The notes under the pieces are model-generated. The model ran no database searches. It was not told where the DNA came from and saw only the letters and a list, made by a program, of their open reading frames with translations. The translations under genes were made by a program, and so were the position numbers. 64,000 nucleotides of DNA from DATDIC01 sp963764525 (GTDB taxonomy: Bacteria; Pseudomonadota; Alphaproteobacteria; Acetobacterales; Acetobacteraceae), in the NCBI GenBank assembly GCA_963764525.1, contig CAVXTC010000016.1, positions 372,001 through 436,000 of the forward strand, read 5' to 3'. This document shows positions 1 to 8,619 of this stretch, piece by piece; within the stretch, counting starts at the first letter, position 1; each line of letters opens with the position of its first letter.

Positions 1-2
1 GG

Positions 3-563
3 AAGCTGCTGAGCACTGAATGGCAGCGCGGACTCGATGGATTGAAGCTGGTCGTATTCGGCGCCACCGGCGTGGTGGGCTTCGCATCGGGCGTGATCGC
101 CGCGCTGGAGGGCGCGAACGTGGTGTTGGCCGGATATGACGGCGCGGCCCGCGTGGAACGCTCAGCCGCCGAAATCACCCGGCGGTTCGGTGTCACCGTG
201 CGGGCCGCCGACGCCAGCACCGATGACCGGAAGAGCGCGCTACTGCGCGATGCCGACGCAGCCCTGTGCGCCGGCCGCGCCGGGGTGCAGATCCTGGCCG
301 CAGCGATGCTGGGCGGTGCGCCGGGCCTGCTTGTGGTCGCCGACGTGAATGCGGTGCCGCCGGCGGGTGTGGAAGGGCTCGACGCGCAATCGAACGGCGC
401 GCCAATCGCCGGCTCGAAAACGCGGGGCATAGGCGCGCTGGCAATCGGCGGGATCAAGTACCGCACCGAGTTCGGTCTGTTTCGCCTGATGATTGAAAGC
501 GGCAAACCGGTCAGCCTTGATTTCCGCGACGCCTTCAGGCTTGCCGGTGAGCTGGTCGGATGA
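3..563 (+). CDS. mtdB: Methylene-H4MPT dehydrogenase (MtdB), 5'-truncated by window edge
   Basis: Oxidises methylene-tetrahydromethanopterin to methenyl-H4MPT with NAD(P) in the cytoplasm, as part of H4MPT-linked formaldehyde oxidation. The frame is open from the first bases of the window, so the N-terminal part lies outside. A TTG at 42 is only an internal codon, because conserved residues precede it. Visible are the Rossmann dinucleotide-binding motif FGATGVVGFASG, the central stretch VVADVNAVPP and the family-typical C-terminus with IGGIKYRTEFGLFRLM. It heads a tightly packed + strand operon with the ATP-grasp gene and mch. Assignment to MtdB rather than MtdA rests on the neighbouring mch and fae genes and the C-terminal sequence. 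Confidence 0.93.
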   Translation, partial: KLLSTEWQRGLDGLKLVVFGATGVVGFASGVIAALEGANVVLAGYDGAARVERSAAEITRRFGVTVRAADASTDDRKSALLRDADAALCAGRAGVQILAAAMLGGAPGLLVVADVNAVPPAGVEGLDAQSNGAPIAGSKTRGIGALAIGGIKYRTEFGLFRLMIESGKPVSLDFRDAFRLAGELVG

Positions 564-1665
564 CGCGCCAGGCGTGCTCGTCGCGGCGATCTCCGGCAGG
601 GCGATTGCCGCCGCCGCGCGTCGCGATGGTTTCGCGCCGCTGGTGGCCGATCTGTTCGGCGATCTTGATACGATCGCGGTTTCGGACGGAATGATCCGCA
701 TCTCCGGCACAATCGCCCGGGGCATCAGGCGCACACCGCTGCTCGGCGCGCTCGACCGCCTGGCCGACAAACGTAGCCCGGAAGGCGTGGTCTACGGCAG
801 CGGCTTCGAGGACCGCCCGGCGCTGCTCGACGCGATGGCGCGCCGTTACCTCCTGATCGGCAATCCTGGCGATACGGTGGCCGATTTGAAAGACCCGTTC
901 GCGTTCGCCGAACTGTGCCGGCGCACCGGCGTTCCGCACCCGCAAACGCGGCCGACGCTTCCAGCGCGCGGCGAATGGCTGGAGAAACGGTCTGGCGGTG
1001 CCGGTGGGTTTCATGTGCAACCGGCCACGCCGGGTCGCGCGCCGCGGCGCGGCCGGTATTATCAGCGGCACACCGGCGGACGATCGGTTTCGGTGCTGTT
1101 CCTTGCCGACGGGCGACGGTCGCTGAGCCTGGGGCTGAACGAACAATGGGCGGACCCCGAGCCAGGGCGGCCGTTTCGTTATGGCGGGGCGGTGCGACCC
1201 GCGGCAGTGCCGGATGGGCAGGCGCAGCATATGACCGAGGCGGTGGCACGGCTCACCTCCGCCAGCGGCTTGGTCGGCTTATGCGGCGCGGATTTTCTGC
1301 TGCGATCCGATGGGTTCGACCTGCTCGAGATCAATCCCCGCCCCGGCGCCACTCTGGATATCTACCGCGATGCGCCGCTGTTCCGATATCATGTCGAAGC
1401 CTGCCGCGGGCGGCTGCCCGATTGCGCGCCGGTGCTCGCCGGGGCGCAAGCCGCGGCGGTGATCTATGCGCGTGCCTGCATCCGCCTGCCGGACGGTTTC
1501 ACATGGCCGGAATGGACGGCGGACCGACAACCGCCCGGTGATCCGGTTCCCGCCGGCGCGCCACTCTGCACGGTGATTGCCGAAGCAGCCGACGCCGACA
1601 CGGCGCGCCACTTGGCACGGCAGCGCGGCACCGAGATCCTTGCTTTGGCCGGAGCCGCGTCATGA
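547..1665 (+). CDS. ATP-grasp protein of the H4MPT C1 island (COG2232-like)
   Basis: ATP-grasp ligase-like protein of about 372 residues. Substrate is unknown; homologues sit in H4MPT gene islands of methylotrophs and are presumed to act in cofactor synthesis. The C-terminal metal/ATP site is visible as GADFLLRSDGFDLLEINPRP, and a glycine-rich GGAGGFH loop lies in the middle. I chose GTG 547, which overlaps the mtdB stop by 17 bp and sits just before the conserved PGVLVAAISGRA stretch. An earlier TTG at 493 would add a poorly conserved extension. The 3' end overlaps mch by 4 bp (ATGA), indicating translational coupling. Confidence 0.8.
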   Translation: MSWSDDAPGVLVAAISGRAIAAAARRDGFAPLVADLFGDLDTIAVSDGMIRISGTIARGIRRTPLLGALDRLADKRSPEGVVYGSGFEDRPALLDAMARRYLLIGNPGDTVADLKDPFAFAELCRRTGVPHPQTRPTLPARGEWLEKRSGGAGGFHVQPATPGRAPRRGRYYQRHTGGRSVSVLFLADGRRSLSLGLNEQWADPEPGRPFRYGGAVRPAAVPDGQAQHMTEAVARLTSASGLVGLCGADFLLRSDGFDLLEINPRPGATLDIYRDAPLFRYHVEACRGRLPDCAPVLAGAQAAAVIYARACIRLPDGFTWPEWTADRQPPGDPVPAGAPLCTVIAEAADADTARHLARQRGTEILALAGAAS

Positions 1666-2612
1666 TCAGCGTGAACCAGCGGGCACGCCGCCTGTTCGAT
1701 GCGCTCTGCGCCGACGCGGCGGCGCTGCGTGTTGCCGTCACGCACGGCGAACACGGCGAGACGCTGGTCGATGCCGGGGCGCCCGGCAGCATTGCGGCGG
1801 GGCTGCGCATCGCCGAAATCTGCATGGGCGGCCTCGGCGAAGTTCGCCTGCAGGCAGATGCGGCGACCCCGCGCTGGCCATGGTCGGTGTCGGTGGCTTG
1901 CACTCAGCCAGTGATCGCATGCCTCGCCAGCCAGTACGCCGGATGGAGCCTTTCGCACGGCGAAAAGCCCGACGCGTTTTTTGCACTCGGATCGGGTCCG
2001 GCTCGCGCGCTCGCGCGGAAAGAGAAACTGTTTGCCGAACTCAACTACACCGACAGCGCCGATGACGCCGTACTGGTGCTGGAAAGCGGCCGGCCGCCCC
2101 CGGCCGAACTGATCGCCAGCATCGCACAAGATTGCGCCGTCGTGCCAACCCGGCTCGGGATCATCTATGCGCCGACGCAAAGCCTCGCCGGCAGCGTGCA
2201 GGTCGTCGCCCGTGTGTTGGAGGTGGCGCTGCACAAGGCGCATGAGCTGCACTTTCCGCTGTCCAGGATCGTTGACGGAATGGGCATTGCCCCGTTGCCG
2301 CCGCCGCACCCGGATTTCGTGACCGCCATGGGCCGCACCAACGACGCAATCATTTTTGCCGGCCGCGTGCATCTGTTCGTGACCGGACCGGCAGCGGAAG
2401 CGCGCGCATTGGCCGACGCATTGCCGGCGTCCGGCTCGCGCGATTACGGCAAGCCGTTCGCCGAAATCTTCCGCGCCTGCAAGGGGGATTTCTACGCCAT
2501 CGATCCGATGCTGTTCAGCCCCGCCGAAGCGATCGTTACCAATATGGATTCTGGCAAAACTTTCCGGAGCGGGCTGATTGACCACGCACTGCTCGATGCC
2601 TCATTCAACTGA
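1662..2612 (+). CDS. mch: Methenyl-H4MPT cyclohydrolase (Mch)
   Basis: Hydrolyses methenyl-H4MPT to formyl-H4MPT, the step after MtdB in cytoplasmic C1 oxidation. At 316 residues it matches the usual family length. Recognisable are the N-terminal ISVNQRARRLFDAL, the AGLRIAEICMGGLGEV segment with its conserved glycines, and the C-terminal stretch around FRACKGDFYAIDPMLFSPAE. Start ATG 1662 overlaps the upstream stop (ATGA) and the stop overlaps the next start (TGATG), so the gene is embedded in a translationally coupled operon. No frame damage is seen. Confidence 0.96.
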   Translation: MISVNQRARRLFDALCADAAALRVAVTHGEHGETLVDAGAPGSIAAGLRIAEICMGGLGEVRLQADAATPRWPWSVSVACTQPVIACLASQYAGWSLSHGEKPDAFFALGSGPARALARKEKLFAELNYTDSADDAVLVLESGRPPPAELIASIAQDCAVVPTRLGIIYAPTQSLAGSVQVVARVLEVALHKAHELHFPLSRIVDGMGIAPLPPPHPDFVTAMGRTNDAIIFAGRVHLFVTGPAAEARALADALPASGSRDYGKPFAEIFRACKGDFYAIDPMLFSPAEAIVTNMDSGKTFRSGLIDHALLDASFN

Positions 2613-3487
2613 TGCGCATCGCGCTGGCGATCGACGGCCCTGACTGGCACGCACGCGCCCTGTTGCGAGCCTTCGCCACCCGCAAGGCGGACGCCGAAGC
2701 AGTACACCTCGCCGCCTGCACATTCGACACCCAACGCCCGCACGGCATCCAGATCCCCGGGTTCGCGCACGCCCTTCCCGATGCGGTACTGGTGCGCGCC
2801 ATTTCCGGCGGCAGCTTTGAAGAAGTGACGCGCCGGCTCGGCATCCTGCATGCGCTGCGCGAACTCGGCGTGCCGGTGTGGAACGACGCCCGCACGATAG
2901 AGCGGTGCGTGGACAAATCGACCACCAGCTTCTTTCTCGCCCAGGCCGGCCTGCCGACGCCGCCGACCTGGGCCGTCGAGGGGCTGGAAGCAGCCCGCAC
3001 GATCGTCAGCCGCGAGTCGCAACATAACAAGTTGGTGTTGAAACCGTTGTTCGGATCGCAGGGCCGCGGCCTGCGCCTGATCGAGCGGCAGCAAGACCTG
3101 CCGCCGCCCGATGCGGTCGGCGGCGTCTATTACCTTCAGCACTACATCCCCCAATCCGGCACCGGGTTCGAGGATCAGCGCCTGTTCGTCTGCGCCGGCG
3201 AAGTCATCGCCGCAATGACCCGGCGGTCCGCCAACTGGATCACCAATATCGGCCGAGGCGGCGCACCGGAATCGCTGACCCCCACGCCCGAACTTTCCGA
3301 GCTTGCCCTGCGCGCCGTCGCCAGCGTGGGCGCCGAATATGCCGGCGTGGACCTGCTGCGCGACCAAGCCGGACGAACCCACGTGCTGGAAGTCAACAGC
3401 ATGCCGGCATGGCGCGGTTTGCAAAAAGTGACGCCTGTCTCCATCGCCGATCACATCGCGGCCTCTCTCCTGCGCCGGCTCGGATGA
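2612..3487 (+). CDS. RimK-like ATP-grasp protein of the H4MPT island
   Basis: Second ATP-grasp protein, 291 residues, of the RimK/glutamate-ligase type. It shows KLVLKPLFGSQGRGLRLIE (ATP-binding glycine loop), the EDQRLFVCAGEV strand and the metal-binding end YAGVDLLRD...VLEVNSMPAW. Homologues lie between mch and fae in methylotroph H4MPT islands, where they are thought to add amino-acid side groups to the C1 carrier; the substrate here is inference. It is coupled to mch and to the CitG-like gene by overlapping start/stop codons, so all three are probably one transcript. Confidence 0.85.
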   Translation: MRIALAIDGPDWHARALLRAFATRKADAEAVHLAACTFDTQRPHGIQIPGFAHALPDAVLVRAISGGSFEEVTRRLGILHALRELGVPVWNDARTIERCVDKSTTSFFLAQAGLPTPPTWAVEGLEAARTIVSRESQHNKLVLKPLFGSQGRGLRLIERQQDLPPPDAVGGVYYLQHYIPQSGTGFEDQRLFVCAGEVIAAMTRRSANWITNIGRGGAPESLTPTPELSELALRAVASVGAEYAGVDLLRDQAGRTHVLEVNSMPAWRGLQKVTPVSIADHIAASLLRRLG

Positions 3488-4326
3488 CCGCCATCGAGGC
3501 AGCGTTCCTGGAAGCCTGCGCGGAGGAACTCGCTGCCCCCAAGCCGGGCAACGTGCACCGGCACGCGGACGGGCACGGCATGACCGTCACGCATTTCCTG
3601 CGCAGCGCCCAGGCATCGGCGCCATCGCTCTGCCGCCTCGGCGCAGCGCTCGGGGAGCGCGTGCTGGACGCGGTGACGGCAACGCGCGCGGCGGTCGGCC
3701 AGAACACCAATCTGGGTATCATCCTGCTGGCCGCGCCCTTGGTCCTGGCCGCCGAGCAGCCCAGCCCGGACTTGCGGACGGCGCTTCGCCGGGTGCTCGA
3801 CCAGGCGACCATGGCCGATGCGGACGCCGTGTTCCGCGCCATCCGCCACGCGGCGCCCGGCGGACTGGGACAAGCGCCACGCCACGACGTGCACGCGCCG
3901 CCGACCGTGCCGCTGTCGGTCGCCATGGCCGAAGCCGCGCACCGCGACAGCATCGCCCGCCAATGGGTCACCGGATTTGCCGATGTGTTCGGGCCGGGGC
4001 TGAAGGCGTACCGCGCGGCCGGCGAGCGCTGGCCCGATCCGGCCTGGGCCGCGCTGGCCGCCTATCTGTGGTTCCTGGCGCAACTGCCCGACAGCCACAT
4101 CGCCCGCAGGCACGGCGCCGAGGCGGCCGATCGCGTTCGGCGACAAGCCATACCGGTTCGTCAACGCCTGCTGGACGCCGGGGACCCCACCACCTGCCTG
4201 CCCGAGCTGCTCGACTGGGATCGCGCCCTGAAAGCGCACGGGATCAATCCCGGCACCAGCGCCGATCTGACGGTGGCCACGATCCTGACCGATCGGCTCT
4301 CGCAGCCACTTGCGTCCGCCCCCTGA
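3484..4326 (+). CDS. CitG/MdcB-family protein (triphosphoribosyl-dephospho-CoA synthase-like)
   Basis: Member of the CitG family, whose classical members attach a triphosphoribosyl group to dephospho-CoA. The family signature is visible at residues ~13-35: APKPGNVHRHADGHGM followed by THFL. A second conserved block, APGGLGQAPRHDVHAP, lies near residue 125. No citrate or malonate decarboxylase genes are nearby. In this context the protein is more likely to act on a ribose-phosphate moiety in H4MPT or methylofuran assembly (inference). Start ATG 3484 overlaps the previous stop (ATGA). About 280 residues, intact. Confidence 0.82.
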   Translation: MTAIEAAFLEACAEELAAPKPGNVHRHADGHGMTVTHFLRSAQASAPSLCRLGAALGERVLDAVTATRAAVGQNTNLGIILLAAPLVLAAEQPSPDLRTALRRVLDQATMADADAVFRAIRHAAPGGLGQAPRHDVHAPPTVPLSVAMAEAAHRDSIARQWVTGFADVFGPGLKAYRAAGERWPDPAWAALAAYLWFLAQLPDSHIARRHGAEAADRVRRQAIPVRQRLLDAGDPTTCLPELLDWDRALKAHGINPGTSADLTVATILTDRLSQPLASAP

Positions 4327-4430
4327 AAAGTCGTTCAGTCCTTCCGGCGCCCGGGCGGGATATCGCTTCCGGGGCGTTACGACAGGGGCCTTCGCGGCCA
4401 CGCGAAGACAATTCAGGAAGGAAACAACAC

Positions 4431-4937
4431 ATGGCGACGATCACCAAGGTCTGCGTTGGCGAGTCTCTCGTGGGTGAGGGCAATGAGGTCGCTCACATCG
4501 ATCTGCTCATGGGGCCCCGTGGCAGCGCCGCGGAATCGGCGTTCTGCCACGCACTGACCAACAACAAGGACGGGTTCACTTCGCTGCTCGCGCTCATCGC
4601 TCCGAATCTGGCGGCCAAGCCGAATACCGTCATGTACAACAAAGTGACGATCAAAGGCGCCAAGCAGGCGGTCCAGATGTTCGGCCCGGCGCAGCACGCC
4701 GTGGCAAAAGCGGTCGCCGACAGCGTCGCTGAGGGCATCATCCCTCAGAATGAGGCCGACGATCTGTTCATCTGCGTCGGCGTGTTCATCCATTGGGATG
4801 CCGCGGACGACAAGAAGATCCAGGAATACAACTATCGCGCGACCAAGGAATCCATCGCTCGCGCAGTGCGCGGCGAGCCGTCCGCTGCCGAAGTCGTCCG
4901 CCAGCGCGACACCGCGAAGCACCCGTTCGCCGCCTGA
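4431..4937 (+). CDS. fae: Formaldehyde-activating enzyme (Fae)
   Basis: Condenses formaldehyde with H4MPT to methylene-H4MPT, both entry reaction and detoxification step of the pathway. The 168-residue product has the conserved start GEGNEVAHIDLLMG with the conserved His at residue 22, and the KPNTVMYNKVTIKGAKQ core. A strong Shine-Dalgarno AGGAAGGA lies at 4415-4422. The 104-bp gap to the preceding gene is the first real break in the operon, so fae may also have its own promoter and be expressed more highly than its neighbours (inference). Intact, standard length. Confidence 0.97.
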   Translation: MATITKVCVGESLVGEGNEVAHIDLLMGPRGSAAESAFCHALTNNKDGFTSLLALIAPNLAAKPNTVMYNKVTIKGAKQAVQMFGPAQHAVAKAVADSVAEGIIPQNEADDLFICVGVFIHWDAADDKKIQEYNYRATKESIARAVRGEPSAAEVVRQRDTAKHPFAA

Positions 4938-4951
4938 CCCCCACCGACGCA

Positions 4952-4978
4952 CTCGCCCGGCCTTCAGGGTCGGGCGAG
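4952..4978. terminator. Hairpin between convergent fae and HisA-like genes
   Basis: CTCGCCCG at 4952-4959 pairs perfectly with CGGGCGAG at 4971-4978 across an 11-nt loop. It lies 14 bp after the fae stop and spans the stop codon of the opposing gene. There is no T-run, so it may act as a bidirectional hairpin barrier rather than a classic intrinsic terminator. Confidence 0.45.
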
Positions 4979-5662
4979 GCCTTCCAAATCCTCCGCCGTC
5001 AGCGCCAGGCTGTGCAGCGCAGTCGCCACCAGTGCGCCGGCCGCACCCGCCGCCTCCGCCAGCCGCAGGTCCTGCCCATTCCGCACGCCGCCGGCGGCGT
5101 AGACCTGGCGCCCGGCAGCACGCCTGGCGATCGTGCCGATCCGGGACACATCAGGTCCGGCGGCCGAACCCACCCGCGCCAGTGTCATCGCGATGACCGG
5201 CGACGGCCAAAGTTCCGTTTCATTCAGTATCTCCGTCGGCCCCTGGAACGCATCGCCCCGGAAATCCAGCGACAGCACCACGCGCGCGCCGGGCATTGAC
5301 CGCAGCAGCTCCGCCGAAACCTGTGATTCACTGCCAATCACCAGACAGCCGGCATGCCGCCCCAGCCAATCGGCCGCCGCGGAAGCATCGGCCGCGCCAT
5401 TATCCACCCAGAACTCCAGCGCCGGCCACTCCGCGGCCAGCTCGGTCAAAATCGCCGAATGATCCCCCACCCGCTCGATCGCATCCAGATCGGCAACATA
5501 GACCCGGCGAAAAGGAAACAAACGCAACAATCCGGCGACGACATCCGCCGGGCGGCTCGATCGGCTCAGCGGCGTCTCGATCGGACGATACGCCTCGCGC
5601 TGGCCGCCGCGCGCGTGCACGACCTCGCCTCCCTTCAAGTCGATGACAGGAACCACGTCCAT
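4964..5662 (-). CDS. HisA-related TIM-barrel protein of the H4MPT island
   Basis: Protein of 232 residues related to HisA (proFAR isomerase). N-terminal VVPVIDLKGGEVVHA matches the HisA strand 1 with its catalytic-type Asp, and later come FRRVYVADLDAIE and YAAGGVRNGQDL (strand 7/8 phosphate-binding glycines). No his operon is nearby and HisA-like proteins recur in methylotroph H4MPT islands, so a role in C1 cofactor biosynthesis is more likely than histidine synthesis (inference). I used the internal ATG at 5662 because homology starts there; longer frames upstream overlap the divergent gene. Convergent with fae. Confidence 0.8.
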   Translation of the reverse strand: MDVVPVIDLKGGEVVHARGGQREAYRPIETPLSRSSRPADVVAGLLRLFPFRRVYVADLDAIERVGDHSAILTELAAEWPALEFWVDNGAADASAAADWLGRHAGCLVIGSESQVSAELLRSMPGARVVLSLDFRGDAFQGPTEILNETELWPSPVIAMTLARVGSAAGPDVSRIGTIARRAAGRQVYAAGGVRNGQDLRLAEAAGAAGALVATALHSLALTAEDLEGLARP

Positions 5663-5707
5663 GCGTGATACTCGTGCGTTCGGCACGGCACGGTCAAGGA
5701 AGCGCCC

Positions 5708-6742
5708 ATGCGCAGTGTCATCGGATGGGATATCGGCGGCGCGCACCTGAAAGCCGCGCGCGCCGAAGATGGCCAGATCGTCGATGTGGTGCAGGTGCCA
5801 TGCCCGTTGTGGCTCGGCCTCGATCGCCTGGACGACGCCCTGGCGGCCGTCACGAAACGGCTGGGCGCCGCTGACTGCCATGCCGCGACCATGACCGGGG
5901 AACTGGCCGACGTGTTCGCCGACCGCGCGGACGGCGTCGCCACGCTGGCCGCGACGGCGGCGCGCCACCTTCATCCGGCCAGCCTGCTCATCTACGGCGG
6001 CCGAGCCGGATTGCTGCCCGCATCGGCCGCCGCAAACCACGTCGATGACATCGCGTCGGCCAACTGGCACGCCAGCGCCTCGCTTGCCGCGCAATGGGCG
6101 GGTGACGCGCTGTTTGTGGACATGGGATCCACCACCACCGATATCGTCCCATTGTGCAACGGCCAGGTTTGCGCCGCCGGCTACACCGACGCCGAACGCC
6201 TCGGCTGCGGAGAGCTGGTCTATACCGGCCTGACCCGCGGCTTCGTGATGGCGCTGTGCCGAAATGCCCCACTCGCCGGTACCTGGACCGCCATCGCCGG
6301 CGAGTATTTCGCGGATACCGCGGATGTTTATCGAATACTTGGCGAATTGCCCGACGGTGCCGACCAATTACCCGCCGCCGATCATCGCGAAAAGACGGTC
6401 CCCGCCTCCATCGCCCGGCTCGCCCGCATGGTCGGGCGCGACGCAACGCACGCCAGTGCGGCAGCCTGGAACGATCTGGCGGCGTGGTTCGCGGAAATGC
6501 AGCTTCGCCACATAACAGACGGAGCGTATCTGGTGCAGTCGCGCATCACCCTGCCGCGCGACGCGCCGGTAATCGGCGCGGGCATCGGGCGCCACGTGAT
6601 CGCCCGCCTCGCCGGCCGAATGGGGCGGCGATACGCGGATTTCTCCGACCTCGCTCCACCAGGGACGGCGTCGCGCGACTGGCTCGGACATTGCGCGCCG
6701 GCCGTCGCGGTCGCGCTGCTGGCCTACCGCCCCACCGCGTAG
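5708..6742 (+). CDS. H4MPT-linked C1 transfer protein (hydantoinase/oxoprolinase-like)
   Basis: Protein of 344 residues with an ASKHA-type fold signature: VIGWDIGGAHLKAA at the N-terminus and LFVDMGSTTTDIVPL in the middle, as in hydantoinase/oxoprolinase subunits. It matches the protein family annotated only as 'probable H4MPT-linked C1 transfer pathway protein', always found with fae/mch genes; its reaction is unknown. An AAGGA ribosome site sits 7-8 bp before ATG 5708. It diverges from the HisA-like gene across 45 bp, where both promoters must lie. The 3' end overlaps the opposing ggt stop by 19 bp. Confidence 0.85.
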   Translation: MRSVIGWDIGGAHLKAARAEDGQIVDVVQVPCPLWLGLDRLDDALAAVTKRLGAADCHAATMTGELADVFADRADGVATLAATAARHLHPASLLIYGGRAGLLPASAAANHVDDIASANWHASASLAAQWAGDALFVDMGSTTTDIVPLCNGQVCAAGYTDAERLGCGELVYTGLTRGFVMALCRNAPLAGTWTAIAGEYFADTADVYRILGELPDGADQLPAADHREKTVPASIARLARMVGRDATHASAAAWNDLAAWFAEMQLRHITDGAYLVQSRITLPRDAPVIGAGIGRHVIARLAGRMGRRYADFSDLAPPGTASRDWLGHCAPAVAVALLAYRPTA

Positions 6743-8499
6743 CCTTGCATCCCCCGAGGATTGGCCCCGGCGCGATACTGGCCGTCCTCGATCCGCGCGC
6801 CCGACAACCGGCCCTCGGTCCAGTCGCCGCCCTTTTCCGCCTTGTGGCCGCGCCGGGTCAGGTCATGCAGCACGGCATCGTCGTAGCGGCCTTCCAGCAC
6901 CAGCTTGCCCGGCCGAGCCACGCGCGGCCAGAAGCTGGACGGCCAGTGCTCGCTATGGAACGAGGGCGCGTCGATCGCCTCCTGCAGGTTCATGTTGTGA
7001 TGGACCACGCGCAGGAAGAACATCAGCGACCACTGGTCCTGCTGATCCCCGCCGGGCGTGCCGAACGCCATCCATGGCTTGCCCTCGCGCAATGCGAAGC
7101 TCGGCGACAGCGTGGTGCGCGGCCGCTTGCCCGGCAGCAGGCTGTTCGGCAGGTCAGGCTTCAGCCAGAACATCTGCCCGCGCGTGCCCATCGGGAAACC
7201 CAGCTCCGGGATCACCGGCGAAGATTGCAGCCAGCCGCCCGACGGCGTGGCGCTGACCATGTTGCCGTCGCGGTCGATCACGTCGATATGACAAGTATCG
7301 GCGCCAATGACACCAAGACGCGCAACGGTGGGCTCCCCGGCCCCCGCCGAGCCGGACAGCAGATGAGCGCGAGAAGCTGCGTCGCGATCCACCCAGGGCG
7401 TGCGGCCGTCCACCACGCCCGGCCGCAGCTCCATCGACGCATCCCGGCCCACCAGCTTGCGGCGCGAATCGTTATAGGCCGGCGACAGCAGCGTGTTCAG
7501 CGGCACGTCGGCGAAGCGCGGATCGCCGTACCACGCCTCCCGGTCGGCATAAGCCAGCTTGGCGCACTCTACGATCACGTGAACGAAATCCGCCCCCAGC
7601 GGGTCCATTTCACCCACATCGAACCCGCGCAACAATGCGAGCTGCTGCAGCAGAACCGGCCCCTGACTCCAGGCGCCGCATTTCAGCACGCTGTGACCGT
7701 TATAGTCATACGCAACCGGATCCTCGATGCTCGCCGACCATCCGGCGAAATCCTCCGCCGCCAGCAATCCGCGATGGCGGCGTCCGGTAACGTCCAGAAC
7801 TTCGCTGGACCGAAAGAACCGATCCACCGCCTCGGCGACGAAGCCGCGATACCAGGCATTCCGCGCCGCGTCGATCCGGGCTTCGCGACCGGCGCCGGTC
7901 GCTTCCCGGCAGACCCGCTCATAGGTCGCGGCCAGCGCCGGACGGGCGAACAGGCTGTTCGGCGCCGGCACATTTCCACCCGGCAGAAAAACCGCGGCCG
8001 AGCTTTTCCACTCCGCCTCGAACAGCGGACGCACGCCTTCGATCGTGGCGCTGATGCGCGGCACAATGGGAATGCCGTTGCGAGCGTAACCAATCGCGTA
8101 TTCCAGGACGGCCGGAAGCTCCCACGTGCCCCAGTCGCGCAGCATGAGGCACCAGGCGTCGAACGCGCCGGGCACCACAGCCGGAAGGAGGCCGGTGGCC
8201 GGGATCAGGTCGAGCCCGCGATCGCGGAACGCATCCAGCGTCGCCGCCGCCGGCGCAACCCCCTGGCCGCACACCACGTGCTGTGTTCCTGATCGCGCGC
8301 TGTGCACGATGATCGGCGCATCGCCGCCCGGGCCGTTCAGGTGCGGCTCCGCCACCTGCAAGGTGAACGCCGCGGCGACGGCGGCGTCGAACGCGTTGCC
8401 GCCACGCTCCAGCACGGCCATGCCGACCTGACTGGCGATCCAGTGCGTGCTGGCGACCACGCCGAAGGTACCGGCGATCTCGGGGCGGGTGGTGAACAT
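6724..8499 (-). CDS. Gamma-glutamyltranspeptidase family protein
   Basis: Ntn-hydrolase of 591 residues that cleaves gamma-glutamyl amides such as glutathione, or a cephalosporin-acylase-like relative. The autoprocessing Thr is in GADTCHIDVIDRDGNMVS, followed by the substrate loop SATPSGGWLQSSP and the glycine pair AFGTPGGDQQ. No clear signal peptide is seen at the chosen ATG 8499, which is preceded by a GAGAG ribosome site; a cytoplasmic form is therefore possible. Intact frame. Glutathione links to formaldehyde handling are conceivable but not shown. Confidence 0.9.
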   Translation of the reverse strand: MFTTRPEIAGTFGVVASTHWIASQVGMAVLERGGNAFDAAVAAAFTLQVAEPHLNGPGGDAPIIVHSARSGTQHVVCGQGVAPAAATLDAFRDRGLDLIPATGLLPAVVPGAFDAWCLMLRDWGTWELPAVLEYAIGYARNGIPIVPRISATIEGVRPLFEAEWKSSAAVFLPGGNVPAPNSLFARPALAATYERVCREATGAGREARIDAARNAWYRGFVAEAVDRFFRSSEVLDVTGRRHRGLLAAEDFAGWSASIEDPVAYDYNGHSVLKCGAWSQGPVLLQQLALLRGFDVGEMDPLGADFVHVIVECAKLAYADREAWYGDPRFADVPLNTLLSPAYNDSRRKLVGRDASMELRPGVVDGRTPWVDRDAASRAHLLSGSAGAGEPTVARLGVIGADTCHIDVIDRDGNMVSATPSGGWLQSSPVIPELGFPMGTRGQMFWLKPDLPNSLLPGKRPRTTLSPSFALREGKPWMAFGTPGGDQQDQWSLMFFLRVVHHNMNLQEAIDAPSFHSEHWPSSFWPRVARPGKLVLEGRYDDAVLHDLTRRGHKAEKGGDWTEGRLSGARIEDGQYRAGANPRGMQGYAVGR

Positions 8500-8619
8500 G
8501 GCACTCTCTCGGTTGGACACAGCGAGGGTAAAGGATCGCACGACCGGACGGAACCCGCGCCCGAAAGGTGGTTCTCGATAGCTCCCATGCGCTACGCTGC
8601 GGGCCAGGCGGAGCCCCCA

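Noticed and set aside
4964..6367. A 467-residue version of the HisA-like protein with a long N-terminal extension
   Set aside because: The extra residues overlap the divergent C1 gene and have no homology; HisA similarity begins at the internal ATG 5662.
6154..8292. Long + strand open frame (about 712 codons) over the C1 gene end and ggt
   Set aside because: It runs antisense to the well-supported ggt gene with Arg/Pro/Ala-rich, low-complexity residues and no domain.
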